This document shows, one piece after another, positions 19,825-31,795 of a stretch of 64,000 nucleotides of DNA. Position 1 is the stretch's first letter; each line of letters begins with the position of its first letter. Location: positions 1 through 64,000 of the forward strand of contig CACMRM010000002.1 of the NCBI GenBank assembly GCA_902616145.1, read 5' to 3'. Position numbers and translations under genes: made by a program. The stretch is from an uncultured Pelagibacteraceae bacterium (GTDB lineage Bacteria > Pseudomonadota > Alphaproteobacteria > Pelagibacterales > Pelagibacteraceae). The notes beneath the pieces are model-generated. The model had not been told where the DNA came from. It saw nothing but the letters and a program-made list of their open reading frames with translations, and searched no databases.

Positions 19825-20809
19825 AAGTACCTTTAAGAATAATAAAGAATTACTTAATATTTATCTTAATTTTAAAAAAAAAATAGATAAAATTAAAAAT
19901 AAAAGATTTTTATTAGCAATATCAGGAGGACCAGATAGTTTGGCCCTTGCAGCTTTAGCTAGAGCATATAATTTAGAAAAAAAGGCAAAATTTTATTTTG
20001 CACTTGTTAATCATAATATAAGAACTGAGTCTGCCGAAGAGGCAAAAAAAACAAAAAAATTACTTAAAAAACATAAGATCAATCTTTCCATTTTAACAAT
20101 AAAAGAGAAGATCATTAAAGATATTCAAAACCAGGCAAGAAAAAAAAGATATGAAATATTAAAAAAATTTTGTTTGAAAAAGAATATTAAAGTCATATTA
20201 ACTGCGCATAATTTAGAAGATCAAGTAGAAACATTCTTAATAAGGCTATCAAGAGGGAGTGGTCTAACCGGTTTATCTTCTATGGAACAAATTAGCAATA
20301 TCACTAGAAAAATTAAACTTTTAAGGCCCTTGCTAGATGTTAAAAAAAAAGATTTAATCAAAATTTCAAAAGTAGTATTTGGCACCTATGTTAAGGATCC
20401 ATCAAATAAGAATAAGAAATACTTAAGGTCAAAAATTAGAAGTTTAAGAAGACCTCTTCACAATAGCGGCATCAATTACGATCAAATAATTAAATCGATA
20501 AATAATTTAGCATCGAGTAAAGCTACTTTAGATAATTACTTTAAGAGAATATTTAAAGAAAGCATAAAAAAAAACAAAGGGGAAATTTTTATTAATTTTA
20601 AAAGATTTAAAACGTACAACAACGAAATTAAAATAGGATTAATCAACAAATGTATTAAAGATCTTAAAAAGAATTATTACAATTTGAGAGCTAAAAAAGT
20701 AGTTTCTTTAATAAACAGAATCGAAAAAAAAGGTTTCAAGAAATCATCACTTGGTAAATGTGTTTTTTTTGTAAAAAAAGGTAATTTGTGCCTTAAAAAA
20801 GAAAAATAG
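19793..20809 (+). CDS. tilS: tRNA(Ile)-lysidine synthase
   Basis: LLAISGGPDSLALAALA, VNHNIR, LTAHNLEDQVETFLIRLSRGSGLTGLSSM. Confidence 0.93.
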   Translation: MSKKNSNVNLKSTFKNNKELLNIYLNFKKKIDKIKNKRFLLAISGGPDSLALAALARAYNLEKKAKFYFALVNHNIRTESAEEAKKTKKLLKKHKINLSILTIKEKIIKDIQNQARKKRYEILKKFCLKKNIKVILTAHNLEDQVETFLIRLSRGSGLTGLSSMEQISNITRKIKLLRPLLDVKKKDLIKISKVVFGTYVKDPSNKNKKYLRSKIRSLRRPLHNSGINYDQIIKSINNLASSKATLDNYFKRIFKESIKKNKGEIFINFKRFKTYNNEIKIGLINKCIKDLKKNYYNLRAKKVVSLINRIEKKGFKKSSLGKCVFFVKKGNLCLKKEK

Positions 20810-20909
20810 CACTAAATTCTCATAATTTTGGATATATTTTGTCTTATTTACAACCGAATTACATTTAAAATATACTTGTTTATATTAAATTAATGATTAT
20901 TTAAAAACT

Positions 20910-22805
20910 ATGAATTTAAAGAACTTAATAATGTGGGTCGTAATAGTCCTATTGTCAGTAGGTCTGTTTAATATGTTTCAAGATCCAAATAGAGCAAATT
21001 TAGAGAAAAACTCACTTCCATTTTCAAACTTTTTGAGCGAAGTTGAGGCTGGCCGAGTTGTAGAGGTTAAAATTCAAGGCAACAATATTTCCGGAGTTAT
21101 GGCAAATGGTAAAAATTTTAGTACATACTCACCTAATTACCCTGAATTAGTTGATAAGCTTTCAGAAAAAGGTGTAAGTATTGTAGCTTCACCACAAGAA
21201 GATAAAATGCCATCGTTGCTAGGAATTCTTTTATCTTGGTTCCCTATGCTCTTATTAATTGGCGTATGGATATTTTTTATGCGTCAAATGCAAGGAGGTA
21301 AAGGCGGTGCTATGGGCTTTGGAAGGTCTAAAGCTAAGTTATTAAATGAAGCTCAAGGCAAAGTGACATTTAACGATGTAGCTGGAGTTGAGGAAGCTAA
21401 AGAGGAAGTAGAAGAAATAGTAGAGTTTTTAAAAGATCCAAAAAAATTTAGTCGATTAGGAGGTAAAATTCCTAAAGGAGCTTTATTAATTGGGCCTCCA
21501 GGAACAGGTAAAACATTATTGGCGAAAGCTATAGCCGGAGAAGCAAATGTTCCATTTTTTTCTATTTCAGGTTCAGACTTTGTTGAAATGTTTGTTGGGG
21601 TTGGGGCTTCAAGAGTTAGAGATATGTTTGAACAAGGGAAAAAACATTCTCCGTGTATTATTTTTATTGATGAAATTGATGCTGTTGGGAGAAGCAGAGG
21701 GGCAGGCTTAGGCGGAGGAAATGATGAGAGAGAACAAACTCTTAACCAATTATTAGTTGAGATGGATGGATTTGATACCAATGAGGGCATTATTTTGATT
21801 GCAGCAACCAACAGACCTGATGTTTTAGACCCAGCTCTTTTGAGACCAGGAAGATTTGATCGTCAAGTTGTTGTAGGGAATCCAGATATTATAGGTAGGG
21901 AAGCAATTCTTAAAGTACATGTTAAAAAGATAAATATTGGTCCAGATGTTAAACTAAGAACAATAGCTAGAGGAACTCCAGGTTTTTCTGGCGCAGACCT
22001 AGCAAATTTAATTAACGAGTCAGCACTTTTAGCAGCTAGAAAAAATAAAAGAGTTGTTACAATGTCGGATATTGAAGAAGCAAAAGATAAAGTGATGATG
22101 GGGGCCGAGAGAAGGTCAATGGTAATGTCAGAAGATGAGAAAAAACTTACTGCATACCATGAGGGAGGTCATGCGATCGTTGCACTAAATGAAAAAGCGT
22201 CTGATCCTATTCACAAAGCTACAATAATTCCAAGAGGAAGAGCACTTGGTATGGTAATGAGATTACCCGAAAGAGACCAGTTGTCAGTTTCGAGGGAAAA
22301 AATGCACGCTGATATAGCTGTTGCAATGGGAGGAAGGATTGCCGAAGAAATAATCTTTGGTCACGATAAAGTAACATCTGGAGCCTCTTCAGATATAGAA
22401 ATGGTGACTAAAATGGCCAAGAATATGGTTACCAAATACGGCATGACTTCAGAACTTGGTACAATAGCTTATGGAGAAAATGAGGAGGAAGTTTTTCTTG
22501 GAAGATCAGTTACAAGACAGCAAAATGTTTCTGAAGAAACAGCAAAAAAAATAGATGCAGAAGTAAAAAAAATTGTAGATAAAGGTTACGAGAGAGCAAG
22601 AAAAGTTCTTACCGATAAATTAGACGATCTGCACAAGATCGCTAAGGCATTGTTAATTTACGAAACTTTATCTGGAGATGAGATTAGAGATCTTATACTT
22701 AAAGATATAAAACCAACAAGGTCTTTTAAAGAAGATGAAAATGATGATGGCAAAGCCTCATCTGCTCTAGGATCATTGGGACTTAAGCCAAAACCAGCTA
22801 TATAA
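20910..22805 (+). CDS. ftsH: ATP-dependent zinc metalloprotease FtsH
   Basis: [51 protein letters not shown]. Confidence 0.98.
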   Translation: MNLKNLIMWVVIVLLSVGLFNMFQDPNRANLEKNSLPFSNFLSEVEAGRVVEVKIQGNNISGVMANGKNFSTYSPNYPELVDKLSEKGVSIVASPQEDKMPSLLGILLSWFPMLLLIGVWIFFMRQMQGGKGGAMGFGRSKAKLLNEAQGKVTFNDVAGVEEAKEEVEEIVEFLKDPKKFSRLGGKIPKGALLIGPPGTGKTLLAKAIAGEANVPFFSISGSDFVEMFVGVGASRVRDMFEQGKKHSPCIIFIDEIDAVGRSRGAGLGGGNDEREQTLNQLLVEMDGFDTNEGIILIAATNRPDVLDPALLRPGRFDRQVVVGNPDIIGREAILKVHVKKINIGPDVKLRTIARGTPGFSGADLANLINESALLAARKNKRVVTMSDIEEAKDKVMMGAERRSMVMSEDEKKLTAYHEGGHAIVALNEKASDPIHKATIIPRGRALGMVMRLPERDQLSVSREKMHADIAVAMGGRIAEEIIFGHDKVTSGASSDIEMVTKMAKNMVTKYGMTSELGTIAYGENEEEVFLGRSVTRQQNVSEETAKKIDAEVKKIVDKGYERARKVLTDKLDDLHKIAKALLIYETLSGDEIRDLILKDIKPTRSFKEDENDDGKASSALGSLGLKPKPAI

Positions 22806-22822
22806 TAGGATAGGTAAAAACC

Positions 22823-23884
22823 ATGATAAAATATTACACTCGTGCGTGTAATTTTTACTATGGCACGCAAGCCAAACATTTAATAAAACAAAAAAAAGCT
22901 TTACCGCTTTGTGGAAATAAAAATATTGCTTTTGACAAAATTGAATTGTTTATAAGAAAAGATGATAATATAAGAAGTAAGTACATAAATTTAAAAAACG
23001 TTAAAAAATTAAGTAAAGACTTACAAAAAAAAATAAAGTGCGATTTAAAAATAATTTCAACTAAAAGAAAAAATTTTCTAAAATATTTAAATTTTTCTCA
23101 ACCATGTATTATGGGTATATTAAATTTAACTCCAGATAGCTTTTCTGATGGGGGAAAATTTATTAGTAAAAAAAAATCGTTTAAACAAATAGAAAATATG
23201 ATTAATTCAGGAGCAAACATAATAGATATAGGAGGAGAATCTACACGTCCAGGATCAAAGACAATAAATAGTAAAATTGAGTTAAAAAGATTGTCATATG
23301 TTTTAAAAAAATTTAAAAGAAAATTTAAAAAAATTTGCTTGTCCCTTGACACAAGAAAATCTGATGTAATGATCGAAGGAATTAAATATGGAGTTGACCT
23401 AATTAATGATGTTTCTGGTTTTAATTTTGATAAAAATGCAATTAAAAAAATAAGTAAATTTAAAACTTCAAAAGTTCTTCATCATATGCAAGGCACTCCA
23501 AATACAATGCAAAAAAATCCAAAATATAAAAATGTTTTACTAGACATATATGATTTTTTTGAGAATAATTTACAAAAAAAGCTTAGAGGACGTAATATAA
23601 TATTAGACCCAGGTATCGGTTTCGGTAAAACTTTGAAACATAATTTGAGTTTAATTTCTAAAATTTCTTTGTTTCATAGCCTTGGTTTTCCGATTTTAAT
23701 CGGAACATCAAGAAAAAGGTTTATAAGTCAAATATCAGATATATATGATAGCAAGGAAAGAATTGGAGGGACTTTGGCATCAATTCTTTATTTATTATTA
23801 CAAGGAGTTCAGGTATTCAGGGTGCACAACGTAAGAGAGGTTAAACAAGGTATTTTAGTATTTAATAAAATAGTAAATGAATAA
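22823..23884 (+). CDS. folP: dihydropteroate synthase
   Basis: IMGILNLTPDSFSDGGKF, DIGGESTRPGS, ILDPGIGFGKT; N-terminal extension of about 90 aa. Confidence 0.94.
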   Translation: MIKYYTRACNFYYGTQAKHLIKQKKALPLCGNKNIAFDKIELFIRKDDNIRSKYINLKNVKKLSKDLQKKIKCDLKIISTKRKNFLKYLNFSQPCIMGILNLTPDSFSDGGKFISKKKSFKQIENMINSGANIIDIGGESTRPGSKTINSKIELKRLSYVLKKFKRKFKKICLSLDTRKSDVMIEGIKYGVDLINDVSGFNFDKNAIKKISKFKTSKVLHHMQGTPNTMQKNPKYKNVLLDIYDFFENNLQKKLRGRNIILDPGIGFGKTLKHNLSLISKISLFHSLGFPILIGTSRKRFISQISDIYDSKERIGGTLASILYLLLQGVQVFRVHNVREVKQGILVFNKIVNE

Positions 23885-25211
23885 AAATAAATATTTTGGA
23901 ACAGATGGCATTAGAGGAACCGTCAATAGTGGAAATATTACAGGTGAAAAGTTTTTTAAGTTTGGTTTAGCATCAGGCACATATTTTAAAAATCAAAAAA
24001 AAAATAGGCAAATTGCAATTATCGCAAAAGATACTAGGCTCTCTGGTTATACTTTAGAGCCTGCATTAGTATCTGGCTTAGTTTCAGGAGGTATGAATGT
24101 ATTTACATTAGGGCCATTACCCACAAATGGACTTGCCATGTTAACAAAATCAATGAAAGCAAATATGGGTATTATGATTACAGCATCCCATAACCCTTTT
24201 TATGATAATGGCCTTAAACTTTTTGGTCCAGATGGAATGAAGTTGTCGGACAAAATTGAGAAAAGAATAGAGAAACTTATAGACGCTAAAAATACTAAGC
24301 AACTTACAAATCCAAGATTATTAGGAAGAGTAAAGAGGTTAGAAGATGGAAATGAAAAATATATTGCGATACTTAAGAAAAATTTCCCAAAAAGTTTTAA
24401 TTTGAAAGGTATTAAAATAGTTCTAGATTGTGCTAATGGAGCTTGCTACAAGGCGGCCCCGAAACTTTTAAAAGATCTGGGCGCGAAGGTTTCGACTATT
24501 GGAATTGATCCTAATGGTTTAAATATAAATTATAAATGTGGATCAACTCATCCATGGAAGATTCAATATGAAGTAAAAAAAACTAAGGCACATGTAGGAA
24601 TATCGTTTGATGGAGACGCAGATAGAGTAATTATGTGTGATGAAAATGGGAAAATAATAGATGGAGATCAAATTATCGCAATGCTTGCAAAAAGATGGAA
24701 AACAAAAAATATTCTTAAAGGTGGCGTAGTTGGCACTTTAATGTCTAACTATGGTCTGGAAAGATTTTTAAAAAAAGAAAAGATAAATTTTATTAGATCT
24801 AAAGTTGGAGATAGATATGTAAAAGAAAAAATGAAAAAAATGAATTTTAATTTAGGTGGAGAACAATCTGGACATATAATTCTTGGTAAATTTGCAACAA
24901 CTGGAGATGGTTTGCTTGTTGCTCTAGAGGTTTTATTTTCTTTGAGAAAAAACAAAAAAGCTAGTAAATTATTAAATGTTTTTAAACCTTTACCCCAAGT
25001 TCTGGAAAATATTGTGGTCAAAGATAAAAGAATAGTTGATAAATCTGAATGTAAGATAGCTATTAAAAAAGCAAATAAATTAATGGGTAACAAAGGAAGA
25101 ATTCTAGTAAGAAAATCAGGTACTGAGCCAAAAATAAGAATTATGGCTGAGTCAAATGACAAAAGCCTTATTACAAAGTGTATAAAATTAATAAAAAAAA
25201 AAATCAAATAA
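23877..25211 (+). CDS. glmM: phosphoglucosamine mutase
   Basis: YFGTDGIRGTVN, ITASHNPFYDNGLKLFG, SFDGDADRVIMCDENG. Confidence 0.97.
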   Translation: MNKNKYFGTDGIRGTVNSGNITGEKFFKFGLASGTYFKNQKKNRQIAIIAKDTRLSGYTLEPALVSGLVSGGMNVFTLGPLPTNGLAMLTKSMKANMGIMITASHNPFYDNGLKLFGPDGMKLSDKIEKRIEKLIDAKNTKQLTNPRLLGRVKRLEDGNEKYIAILKKNFPKSFNLKGIKIVLDCANGACYKAAPKLLKDLGAKVSTIGIDPNGLNINYKCGSTHPWKIQYEVKKTKAHVGISFDGDADRVIMCDENGKIIDGDQIIAMLAKRWKTKNILKGGVVGTLMSNYGLERFLKKEKINFIRSKVGDRYVKEKMKKMNFNLGGEQSGHIILGKFATTGDGLLVALEVLFSLRKNKKASKLLNVFKPLPQVLENIVVKDKRIVDKSECKIAIKKANKLMGNKGRILVRKSGTEPKIRIMAESNDKSLITKCIKLIKKKIK

Positions 25212-25212
25212 A

Positions 25213-26025
25213 TTGAAGCCAAAATCAAAAATTTTAATCATCGCTGGTTCCGATTCATCAGGTGGTGCTGGTATTCAAGCAGATATTAAGACTGTGACTT
25301 CATTGGGGAGCTATGCGATGACAGCTATCACAACAATAACTTCTCAAAACACTACTGGGGTTTTTTCTGTGCTTCCGATAAATCCAAAAGAAATTGAAAA
25401 GCAAATTTTTTTTACTTGTAAAGACATAAAACCTGACGCTATAAAGATTGGCATGCTTCACTCTTCAAGAGTGATAAATTCAGTTAGTAAAGTATTAAAC
25501 AAAGTAAATTTAAAAAAAATAATTCTAGACCCAGTTATGATAGCCAAGGGGGGGACTAAACTTATTAATAACTCTGCAATAAAAACTCTTAAAAAAAAAC
25601 TTTTCAATAAAACTTTTTTATTAACACCAAATATCCCTGAAGCAGAAATTTTAACTGAAACCAGAATTAAAAATACCTCTGATATGATTAAGTCTGCTAA
25701 AATATTGCTAAAGCTTGGAGTAAAAAATGTTTTAATAAAAGGTGGTCATACCAAAACAGAGAATATCGAAGACGTTCTTTTTACCAAAAAAGGTATTAAA
25801 ATTTACAAAAATAAAAAAATTAAAACCCAAAATACTCATGGAACTGGATGCACTTTATCCTCAGCCATAGCAACATTTTTATCATGTGGAAAACCTTTAA
25901 ACAAATCTTGTGAGTTAGGAATTAAATATGTTAACCAAGCTATAAGGTCTACACATAATTATGGGAAAGGACATGGTCCAATAAATCATCTTAATTCGAT
26001 AAAACTAGAGAACATATTTAAATAA
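25213..26025 (+). CDS. thiD: hydroxymethylpyrimidine/phosphomethylpyrimidine kinase
   Basis: TTG start; [39 protein letters not shown]. Confidence 0.94.
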   Translation: MKPKSKILIIAGSDSSGGAGIQADIKTVTSLGSYAMTAITTITSQNTTGVFSVLPINPKEIEKQIFFTCKDIKPDAIKIGMLHSSRVINSVSKVLNKVNLKKIILDPVMIAKGGTKLINNSAIKTLKKKLFNKTFLLTPNIPEAEILTETRIKNTSDMIKSAKILLKLGVKNVLIKGGHTKTENIEDVLFTKKGIKIYKNKKIKTQNTHGTGCTLSSAIATFLSCGKPLNKSCELGIKYVNQAIRSTHNYGKGHGPINHLNSIKLENIFK

Positions 26026-27317
26026 TGAAAAATGTAGTTGTAGTTGGTTCACAATGGGGAGACGAGGGCAAAGGTAAAATCGTAGATTGGCTCTCTAGCG
26101 AAGCTGATGTAGTTGTTAGATTTCAAGGGGGGCACAATGCAGGCCATACATTAGTAATAGATAAAAAAGTATTTAAATTAAGACTTTTGCCATCTGGAAT
26201 AGTTAGAAGTGGGAAAATTTCTATTTTAGGGAATGGGGTTGTGATTGACCCCTGGGCGCTTCTGGATGAAATAAAAGAAATAAAAAAACAGGGAGTAGAT
26301 GTTACTCCCGAAAACTTCATGATTTCAGAGTCAGCATCACTCATTTTACCTTTTCACCAAGAAATGGATGAAATAAGGGAAGACGCAGCAGGAAAGGGAA
26401 AAATTGGAACTACAAGAAGAGGCATTGGTCCGTGTTACGAGGATAAAGTTGGCAGAAGATCAATTAGAGTTATGGATTTAAGGTCTGAAAGCAACTTAGA
26501 TAGTAGATTAAAAAATGTTTTATTGCATCACAATGCCATAAGAAAAGGACTAAAAAAAAAAATTTTTAAAAAAGATGAACTAAAAAAAAAATTGTTAAAA
26601 ATTGGACCAGATATTTTAAAATTTGCTAAACCAATTTGGCTTAAGCTTGACAATTTTAAAAAGGAAAGAAAAAAAATTTTATTTGAAGGTGCTCAAGGTA
26701 TTTTATTAGACGTTGATCATGGAACATATCCATTTGTAACATCCTCAAATACTGTTCCAGCTACGGCTGCTACTGGGTCTGGTACAGGCCCTGATAAGAT
26801 TGGTTATATTTTGGGTATCACGAAAGCTTACACAACTAGGGTAGGAAGTGGTCCTTTCCCAACGGAGTTAAAAAATAAAATTGGTGAGTCTCTTGGTAAA
26901 AGAGGAAAGGAATTTGGCACAGTAACTGCTAGGAAAAGAAGGTGCGGATGGTTTGATGGAGTTTTGGTGCGTCAATCAATAAAAATTTCAGGAATTAATG
27001 GTATTGCTTTGACCAAACTAGATGTTTTAGATGAACTGGAGGAAATAAAAATTTGTATTGCTTATGACCTTAATGGTAAAAAAATTGATTATTTGCCCGC
27101 AGCATCAGAGGATCAATTCAATATAAAACCAATTTATAAAGTTTACCCTGGTTGGAAATCTAAAACTCAAGGAATAAGAAATATTAAGGATTTACCTGAA
27201 AATGCAAAAAAGTATATTTATGCTTTAGAAGATTTTATAGGCGCCAAAATCTCGAGTATTTCGACAAGTCCGGAGAGAGACGACACAATTTTAATCGAGG
27301 ACCCCTTCAAGATTTAA
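26025..27317 (+). CDS. purA: adenylosuccinate synthetase
   Basis: [45 protein letters not shown]. Confidence 0.98.
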   Translation: MKNVVVVGSQWGDEGKGKIVDWLSSEADVVVRFQGGHNAGHTLVIDKKVFKLRLLPSGIVRSGKISILGNGVVIDPWALLDEIKEIKKQGVDVTPENFMISESASLILPFHQEMDEIREDAAGKGKIGTTRRGIGPCYEDKVGRRSIRVMDLRSESNLDSRLKNVLLHHNAIRKGLKKKIFKKDELKKKLLKIGPDILKFAKPIWLKLDNFKKERKKILFEGAQGILLDVDHGTYPFVTSSNTVPATAATGSGTGPDKIGYILGITKAYTTRVGSGPFPTELKNKIGESLGKRGKEFGTVTARKRRCGWFDGVLVRQSIKISGINGIALTKLDVLDELEEIKICIAYDLNGKKIDYLPAASEDQFNIKPIYKVYPGWKSKTQGIRNIKDLPENAKKYIYALEDFIGAKISSISTSPERDDTILIEDPFKI

Positions 27318-28210
27318 TTTGCTGGCAGTAAATTCTTGGACTTGTTTGCATTTATCATAGATTTTTGTAATTTTTCGAAAGCCTTTGTTTCAATTTGCCT
27401 TATTCTCTCTCTACTAATTTTATATTTTTTACTTAAATCTTCTAATGTGGTAGGAGTTTCAGATAATCTTCTTGCGGTTATAATCTCCTTTTCTCTCTCA
27501 TTGAGTATATTCATTGCACTTTTTAATAATTCCTTTTTATCATCATACTCTTGCTTTTGTGAGATAAGAAGCTCTTGATCTAAACTTTCGTCTACTAACC
27601 AATCTTGCCATTCATCCACTTCACCACTTTTGATAGGATCATTTAGAGATTTTTCTTGACCCATCATTCTTCTATTCATATTTATAACTTCATCTGAGTC
27701 CACATCTAGCCTTTTGGATATTTCTTTGATCTGTTCATCCCTTAAATCCCCATCTTGATCTGGCGCTATCTGATTTTTAATTTTTCTTAAATTAAAAAAT
27801 AATTTTTTTTGAGCAGTGGTTGTACCCATTTTTACTAAACTCCATGATCTTAAAACATACTCTTGAATAGCTGCTTTTATCCACCACATTGCATATGTTG
27901 CCAACCTAAAACCTTTATCAGGATCGAATTTTTTAACTGCTTGCATTAATCCAATATTTCCCTCTGATATAAGCTCGTTTACTGGCAAACCATAGCCGCG
28001 GTAACCCATTGCAATTTTTGCTACTAATCTTAAATGACTGGTAACAAGTTTATGAGCTGACTGAAGATTACCATTTTCTCTCCAATTTTTAGCCAACATA
28101 TACTCCTCTTCAGCGTCTAACATTGGAAATTTTTTTATTTGAGCTAGATATATCGATAGTCCTCCAGTTGAAGGAACAGGAAAATTACTTAAATATTTTT
28201 TATCACTCAT
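27314..28210 (-). CDS. rpoH: RNA polymerase sigma-32 (RpoH)
   Basis: [54 protein letters not shown]. Confidence 0.95.
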   Translation of the reverse strand: MSDKKYLSNFPVPSTGGLSIYLAQIKKFPMLDAEEEYMLAKNWRENGNLQSAHKLVTSHLRLVAKIAMGYRGYGLPVNELISEGNIGLMQAVKKFDPDKGFRLATYAMWWIKAAIQEYVLRSWSLVKMGTTTAQKKLFFNLRKIKNQIAPDQDGDLRDEQIKEISKRLDVDSDEVINMNRRMMGQEKSLNDPIKSGEVDEWQDWLVDESLDQELLISQKQEYDDKKELLKSAMNILNEREKEIITARRLSETPTTLEDLSKKYKISRERIRQIETKAFEKLQKSMINANKSKNLLPAN

Positions 28211-28240
28211 TACATGGATTTATACATCATTTTAGTAATT

Positions 28241-29221
28241 TCAACTATCAACATTATTTAGGAAACTAAGCATTTTTTTAAAGTCCTCTGGTAATTCAGA
28301 TTTAAATTTAATCCATTTGTTTTTAGTTGGATGAATAAACTCTAAAGTTTCGGCATGCAGCAACTGGCCTTGAAGATTTTTTAATAAAGTAGACAATTCT
28401 TTATTTATCTTTTTAAATTTTAACATCCTCTTTCCATACTGTTTATCCCCTATTATTGAAATACCTTTATAATTTAAATGAACTCTTATTTGATGCGTTC
28501 TTCCGGTTTCTAATTCACATTCCATTAAACTTATTTTAGGAATATCTTTTTTAAAAAAAGTCCTGATAGTTTTATAATTTGTAATAGCCCTCTTTCCAGA
28601 TATCTCATTTACAGTCATAAGTTGTCTATTTCTTTTGCTTCTAGAAATTAATGTATCAATTTTTCCATTAAGCGGCCTTAAGATACCCCAAACTAAACAT
28701 TTATATTTTCTTTTAATAGTATGTTCACTAAACTGTTTTCCTAGTATCGAATGGGAGGTATTATTTTTTGCCACAACTAGCAACCCACTTGTATCTTTAT
28801 CGATCCTATGAATTATGCCAGGTCTCAATTTTCCGTTTATATTAGATAAATTATTTTTATATTTATAAGCTAAAGCATTTGCTAGAGTATCTTTAGAGTT
28901 TCCAGCGCCCGGATGTACTACGAGTCCTTTTTGTTTATTAATTATTAAAATGTCTTTATCTTCATAGGTGACATTTATTTTAATATTTTTAGGAGTTAAC
29001 TTTTGTTCCTGATTATAAATTACTGTTATTTCAACATTATCATTTTTTTTTAATTTAATTGAGGGTGAATTAATTATTTTATCATTAACTTTGAGTAAAT
29101 TTTTTTTAATGAGTTTTTTTAAGAAAGATCGAGTTAAATTTTTAACTTTTTTTGATAAAAAAATGTCAGCTCTTTCACCATTATCATTATTCTTAACTAA
29201 AAATTTTATTGTATTATTCAT
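28241..29221 (-). CDS. rluD: RluA/RluD family pseudouridine synthase
   Basis: S4 domain; NKQKGLVVHPGAGN, GIIHRIDKDTSGLLVVAKN. Confidence 0.93.
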   Translation of the reverse strand: MNNTIKFLVKNNDNGERADIFLSKKVKNLTRSFLKKLIKKNLLKVNDKIINSPSIKLKKNDNVEITVIYNQEQKLTPKNIKINVTYEDKDILIINKQKGLVVHPGAGNSKDTLANALAYKYKNNLSNINGKLRPGIIHRIDKDTSGLLVVAKNNTSHSILGKQFSEHTIKRKYKCLVWGILRPLNGKIDTLISRSKRNRQLMTVNEISGKRAITNYKTIRTFFKKDIPKISLMECELETGRTHQIRVHLNYKGISIIGDKQYGKRMLKFKKINKELSTLLKNLQGQLLHAETLEFIHPTKNKWIKFKSELPEDFKKMLSFLNNVDS

Positions 29222-29245
29222 AAATTAATTTAAAGTCTTAATAAT

Positions 29246-29323
29246 GCGCCGGTAGCTTCAACTGGATAGAGCGCCGGATTTCGGCTCCGGAGGTTATGGG
29301 TTCGACTCCTATCCGGCGCACCA
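29246..29323 (+). tRNA. tRNA-Arg (TCG), CCA encoded
   Basis: GCGCCGG...CCGGATTTCGGCTCCGG...CCGGCGCACCA cloverleaf; anticodon loop TTTCGGC. Confidence 0.93.
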
Positions 29324-29325
29324 AG

Positions 29326-30126
29326 CTAAATTATCCACTTTAAAAACTCATCTTTATTTTCTAAAACATAACTTGGAAAAGTCTCATCTAAATTTACTTT
29401 TCTAAGAACATTATTCCTGTCAAAAATGTCTTTATTATTTATAATTTTTTCCTCAATTTTTTTTATATCAATATCATTATTATTAAATTCTCCATGAGAG
29501 AATGATTTTATCTTTTCCAATATTTGATCAGGCGCTTGTAAAAAAGAAAAGTGCCATCCCCCTTTAATAATTTGAAGCTCTTTTTTATCAAATCTCCAAA
29601 AAGGATAGTCTTTAAATTTTAAGTCTCTGAGAGATTGCATATTTTTTAAATATTTTTTTTTTGTAATTTTTGATCCAATCCAATTGCTCTCATTAATGTT
29701 TTGAAGGTTTAGTTTATACATAAACATTTTTTGTGAAAAAGCTATAAACTTTTTACCTTTTTTAATTTCGCCTAATTTACTTAAGTCAGGTATTTCATCC
29801 GAGTCTGACAAAATTATAATGTCATCTGGTTGCGCATTTTTCAAACCTTTTACTAAAGAGTTTCTCTGATGTTGCTCAATTGGTGACTCTCCACCAGTAT
29901 GATTTTTGAAATTTATTTCTTGACTATATTCTGCAACAATAAAAATTATCTTGTCCTTAAATTTTGAAAAATTATTTATATTAAAATTAATTTTTTTATC
30001 TTTGCCTTGGTGTGTTTTATTTGACTCCGAAATTATGAAATAGTCTACATGCTCATTAAGAATATTCATACGTAAATCAACTATATGATCCTCATTAAAA
30101 TATTGAAAACAGTCGTATATTGCCAT
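29326..30126 (-). CDS. glycosyltransferase family 17-like protein
   Basis: MAIYDCFQYFNEDHIVDLRMNILNEHVDYFIISESNKTHQGK; ILSDSDEIPD; GWHFSFL. Confidence 0.85.
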   Translation of the reverse strand: MAIYDCFQYFNEDHIVDLRMNILNEHVDYFIISESNKTHQGKDKKINFNINNFSKFKDKIIFIVAEYSQEINFKNHTGGESPIEQHQRNSLVKGLKNAQPDDIIILSDSDEIPDLSKLGEIKKGKKFIAFSQKMFMYKLNLQNINESNWIGSKITKKKYLKNMQSLRDLKFKDYPFWRFDKKELQIIKGGWHFSFLQAPDQILEKIKSFSHGEFNNNDIDIKKIEEKIINNKDIFDRNNVLRKVNLDETFPSYVLENKDEFLKWII

Positions 30127-31073
30127 TAATTAAAATATAAATCTTCAAACTTATCTAAACTGTTCATATGAATTTTTAATCTTTTCATTATTAATTTTAG
30201 AATATTTAATTGCCCAAAAATTAATAATAAAGAGATAAATTTTTCTTGATTTTCTCTTATCTTTTTTTCACCCTCTTTAGTATAAAAGTTTGGAATAAAT
30301 ATCATTTCCATTTCTGCTGGCATTCTAGATTTATGTCTTCCAATTCCCTTCCAGTCAATTATTAAGTAGTTCATTTCATATAAATAATTTACTAATTTAT
30401 TCCACTCAGGGACACCTTTATACATTGAGTAAATATGAGCTTCAATTTTAATTAATTGTGGGCGATAACTACCTATTCCTTTTAAAATTTCAAGTTCAGA
30501 TCCCTGCGTATCAATCTTAAGATAATCTAAACTTTTAAATTCTAGTTTTTTTAATGAATTATCTATAGTATCACAATCTACTTTTATAGTTCGCGTAACT
30601 TTAAAATTATCAAATTCATTAATATTTATGTCATGCATGTCAAACTTGCCGACATCAGGTTCAAACATTGATGAACTGCCAAGTCTATTATCTAAAATAA
30701 AGATATCTTTTTTAACTTTTGAGCTCCAAAGAGCGTTATCAATTACAAACTTATTGTCATTTAGCTTTTTAGCCTCAGAGTTAATAGGCTCAACTAAAAT
30801 AGGTTCAAAAAAAATATTATATTTTTTTGAGAAGAAATTATCTGAATTAAAACCTCCCTGAGCCCCAACATCTAAAGCTATTAATTTTTCTGACTTTAAA
30901 AGTTTACGTATTATACCTGAAAAGTCATACTTTTGATTCCCAAAATAGCTTTTATCTTGGAGATAACTTATAACCCTTCTGTTGATTTTAAATTTTATTA
31001 AAATTTTAAAAATTAATGGCAAGAAAATTTTTATTATACTTCTTGATATTTTTAATAATTTTTTCTTTAACAT
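30126..31073 (-). CDS. FkbM family methyltransferase
   Basis: LIALDVGAQGGFNSDNFF, LDYLKIDTQGSELEILKG. Confidence 0.88.
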   Translation of the reverse strand: MLKKKLLKISRSIIKIFLPLIFKILIKFKINRRVISYLQDKSYFGNQKYDFSGIIRKLLKSEKLIALDVGAQGGFNSDNFFSKKYNIFFEPILVEPINSEAKKLNDNKFVIDNALWSSKVKKDIFILDNRLGSSSMFEPDVGKFDMHDININEFDNFKVTRTIKVDCDTIDNSLKKLEFKSLDYLKIDTQGSELEILKGIGSYRPQLIKIEAHIYSMYKGVPEWNKLVNYLYEMNYLIIDWKGIGRHKSRMPAEMEMIFIPNFYTKEGEKKIRENQEKFISLLLIFGQLNILKLIMKRLKIHMNSLDKFEDLYFN

Positions 31074-31084
31074 TAAGTTTAAAA

Positions 31085-31792
31085 TTATCTTTTTGTAAAA
31101 GTTGCAATACCTATTTTTTTTCCTTCAATTACAGAGGATGAGCAATGCAGATGACTTCTATCAAATATTAACATTGAACCCACTTCCCATTCATAAATTA
31201 ATTCTACTTCTAAACCTTTTAAATTTTCAATCCTTTCGTGTTGTAAATATTTTTTATGTATTTCAGTATCAAAAGGTTTATCCCCATATAATTTTAAATG
31301 GATATCTGATCTTTTGTTTTGGCCATATTTTAAATCTTTTTTTTTTAATTCCTCTGGATCTTGTGTAAAACTTGTCGAGCCATCATAAAATCTATTTTTA
31401 AAAATTACAGTGCTTCCAACAGAGGAGAGTGGAATTAAAGTTTGTTTATAAATTTGACTATTTAGTTCAAATCCTGCATCCACATGCAATCCAATAGGGT
31501 TATAGCTTTCTTGAATTAATCCAAAAATATCTTTACCATTTTCATCTTTTAGATTATCCATTTGGAAATTTCCAATTTCTTTTTTTAATCTATTACAAAA
31601 AATCGTTTCTAATTTAGAGTCATACCCTTGCAACCATCTCTTTTTTATAACATTTTGTTTTTTATTATGTATTGTAACAGGTAAATTTTTGTATAGATTT
31701 AAAAAACTAATTATTTCATCTTTGTCAAAAATATTTTTGATAATTTTAGGAGGGCTCTCAAGTTTTTTTATATTATCGATTTTTAAATTCAT
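31085..31792 (-). CDS. putative 2OG-Fe(II) oxygenase-like protein
   Basis: GLHVDAGF (HxD) with a distal histidine region (FDRSHLHCSSSVIEGKKIGIATFTKR), consistent with a double-stranded beta-helix fold; family not certain. Confidence 0.5.
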   Translation of the reverse strand: MNLKIDNIKKLESPPKIIKNIFDKDEIISFLNLYKNLPVTIHNKKQNVIKKRWLQGYDSKLETIFCNRLKKEIGNFQMDNLKDENGKDIFGLIQESYNPIGLHVDAGFELNSQIYKQTLIPLSSVGSTVIFKNRFYDGSTSFTQDPEELKKKDLKYGQNKRSDIHLKLYGDKPFDTEIHKKYLQHERIENLKGLEVELIYEWEVGSMLIFDRSHLHCSSSVIEGKKIGIATFTKR

Positions 31793-31795
31793 TAT

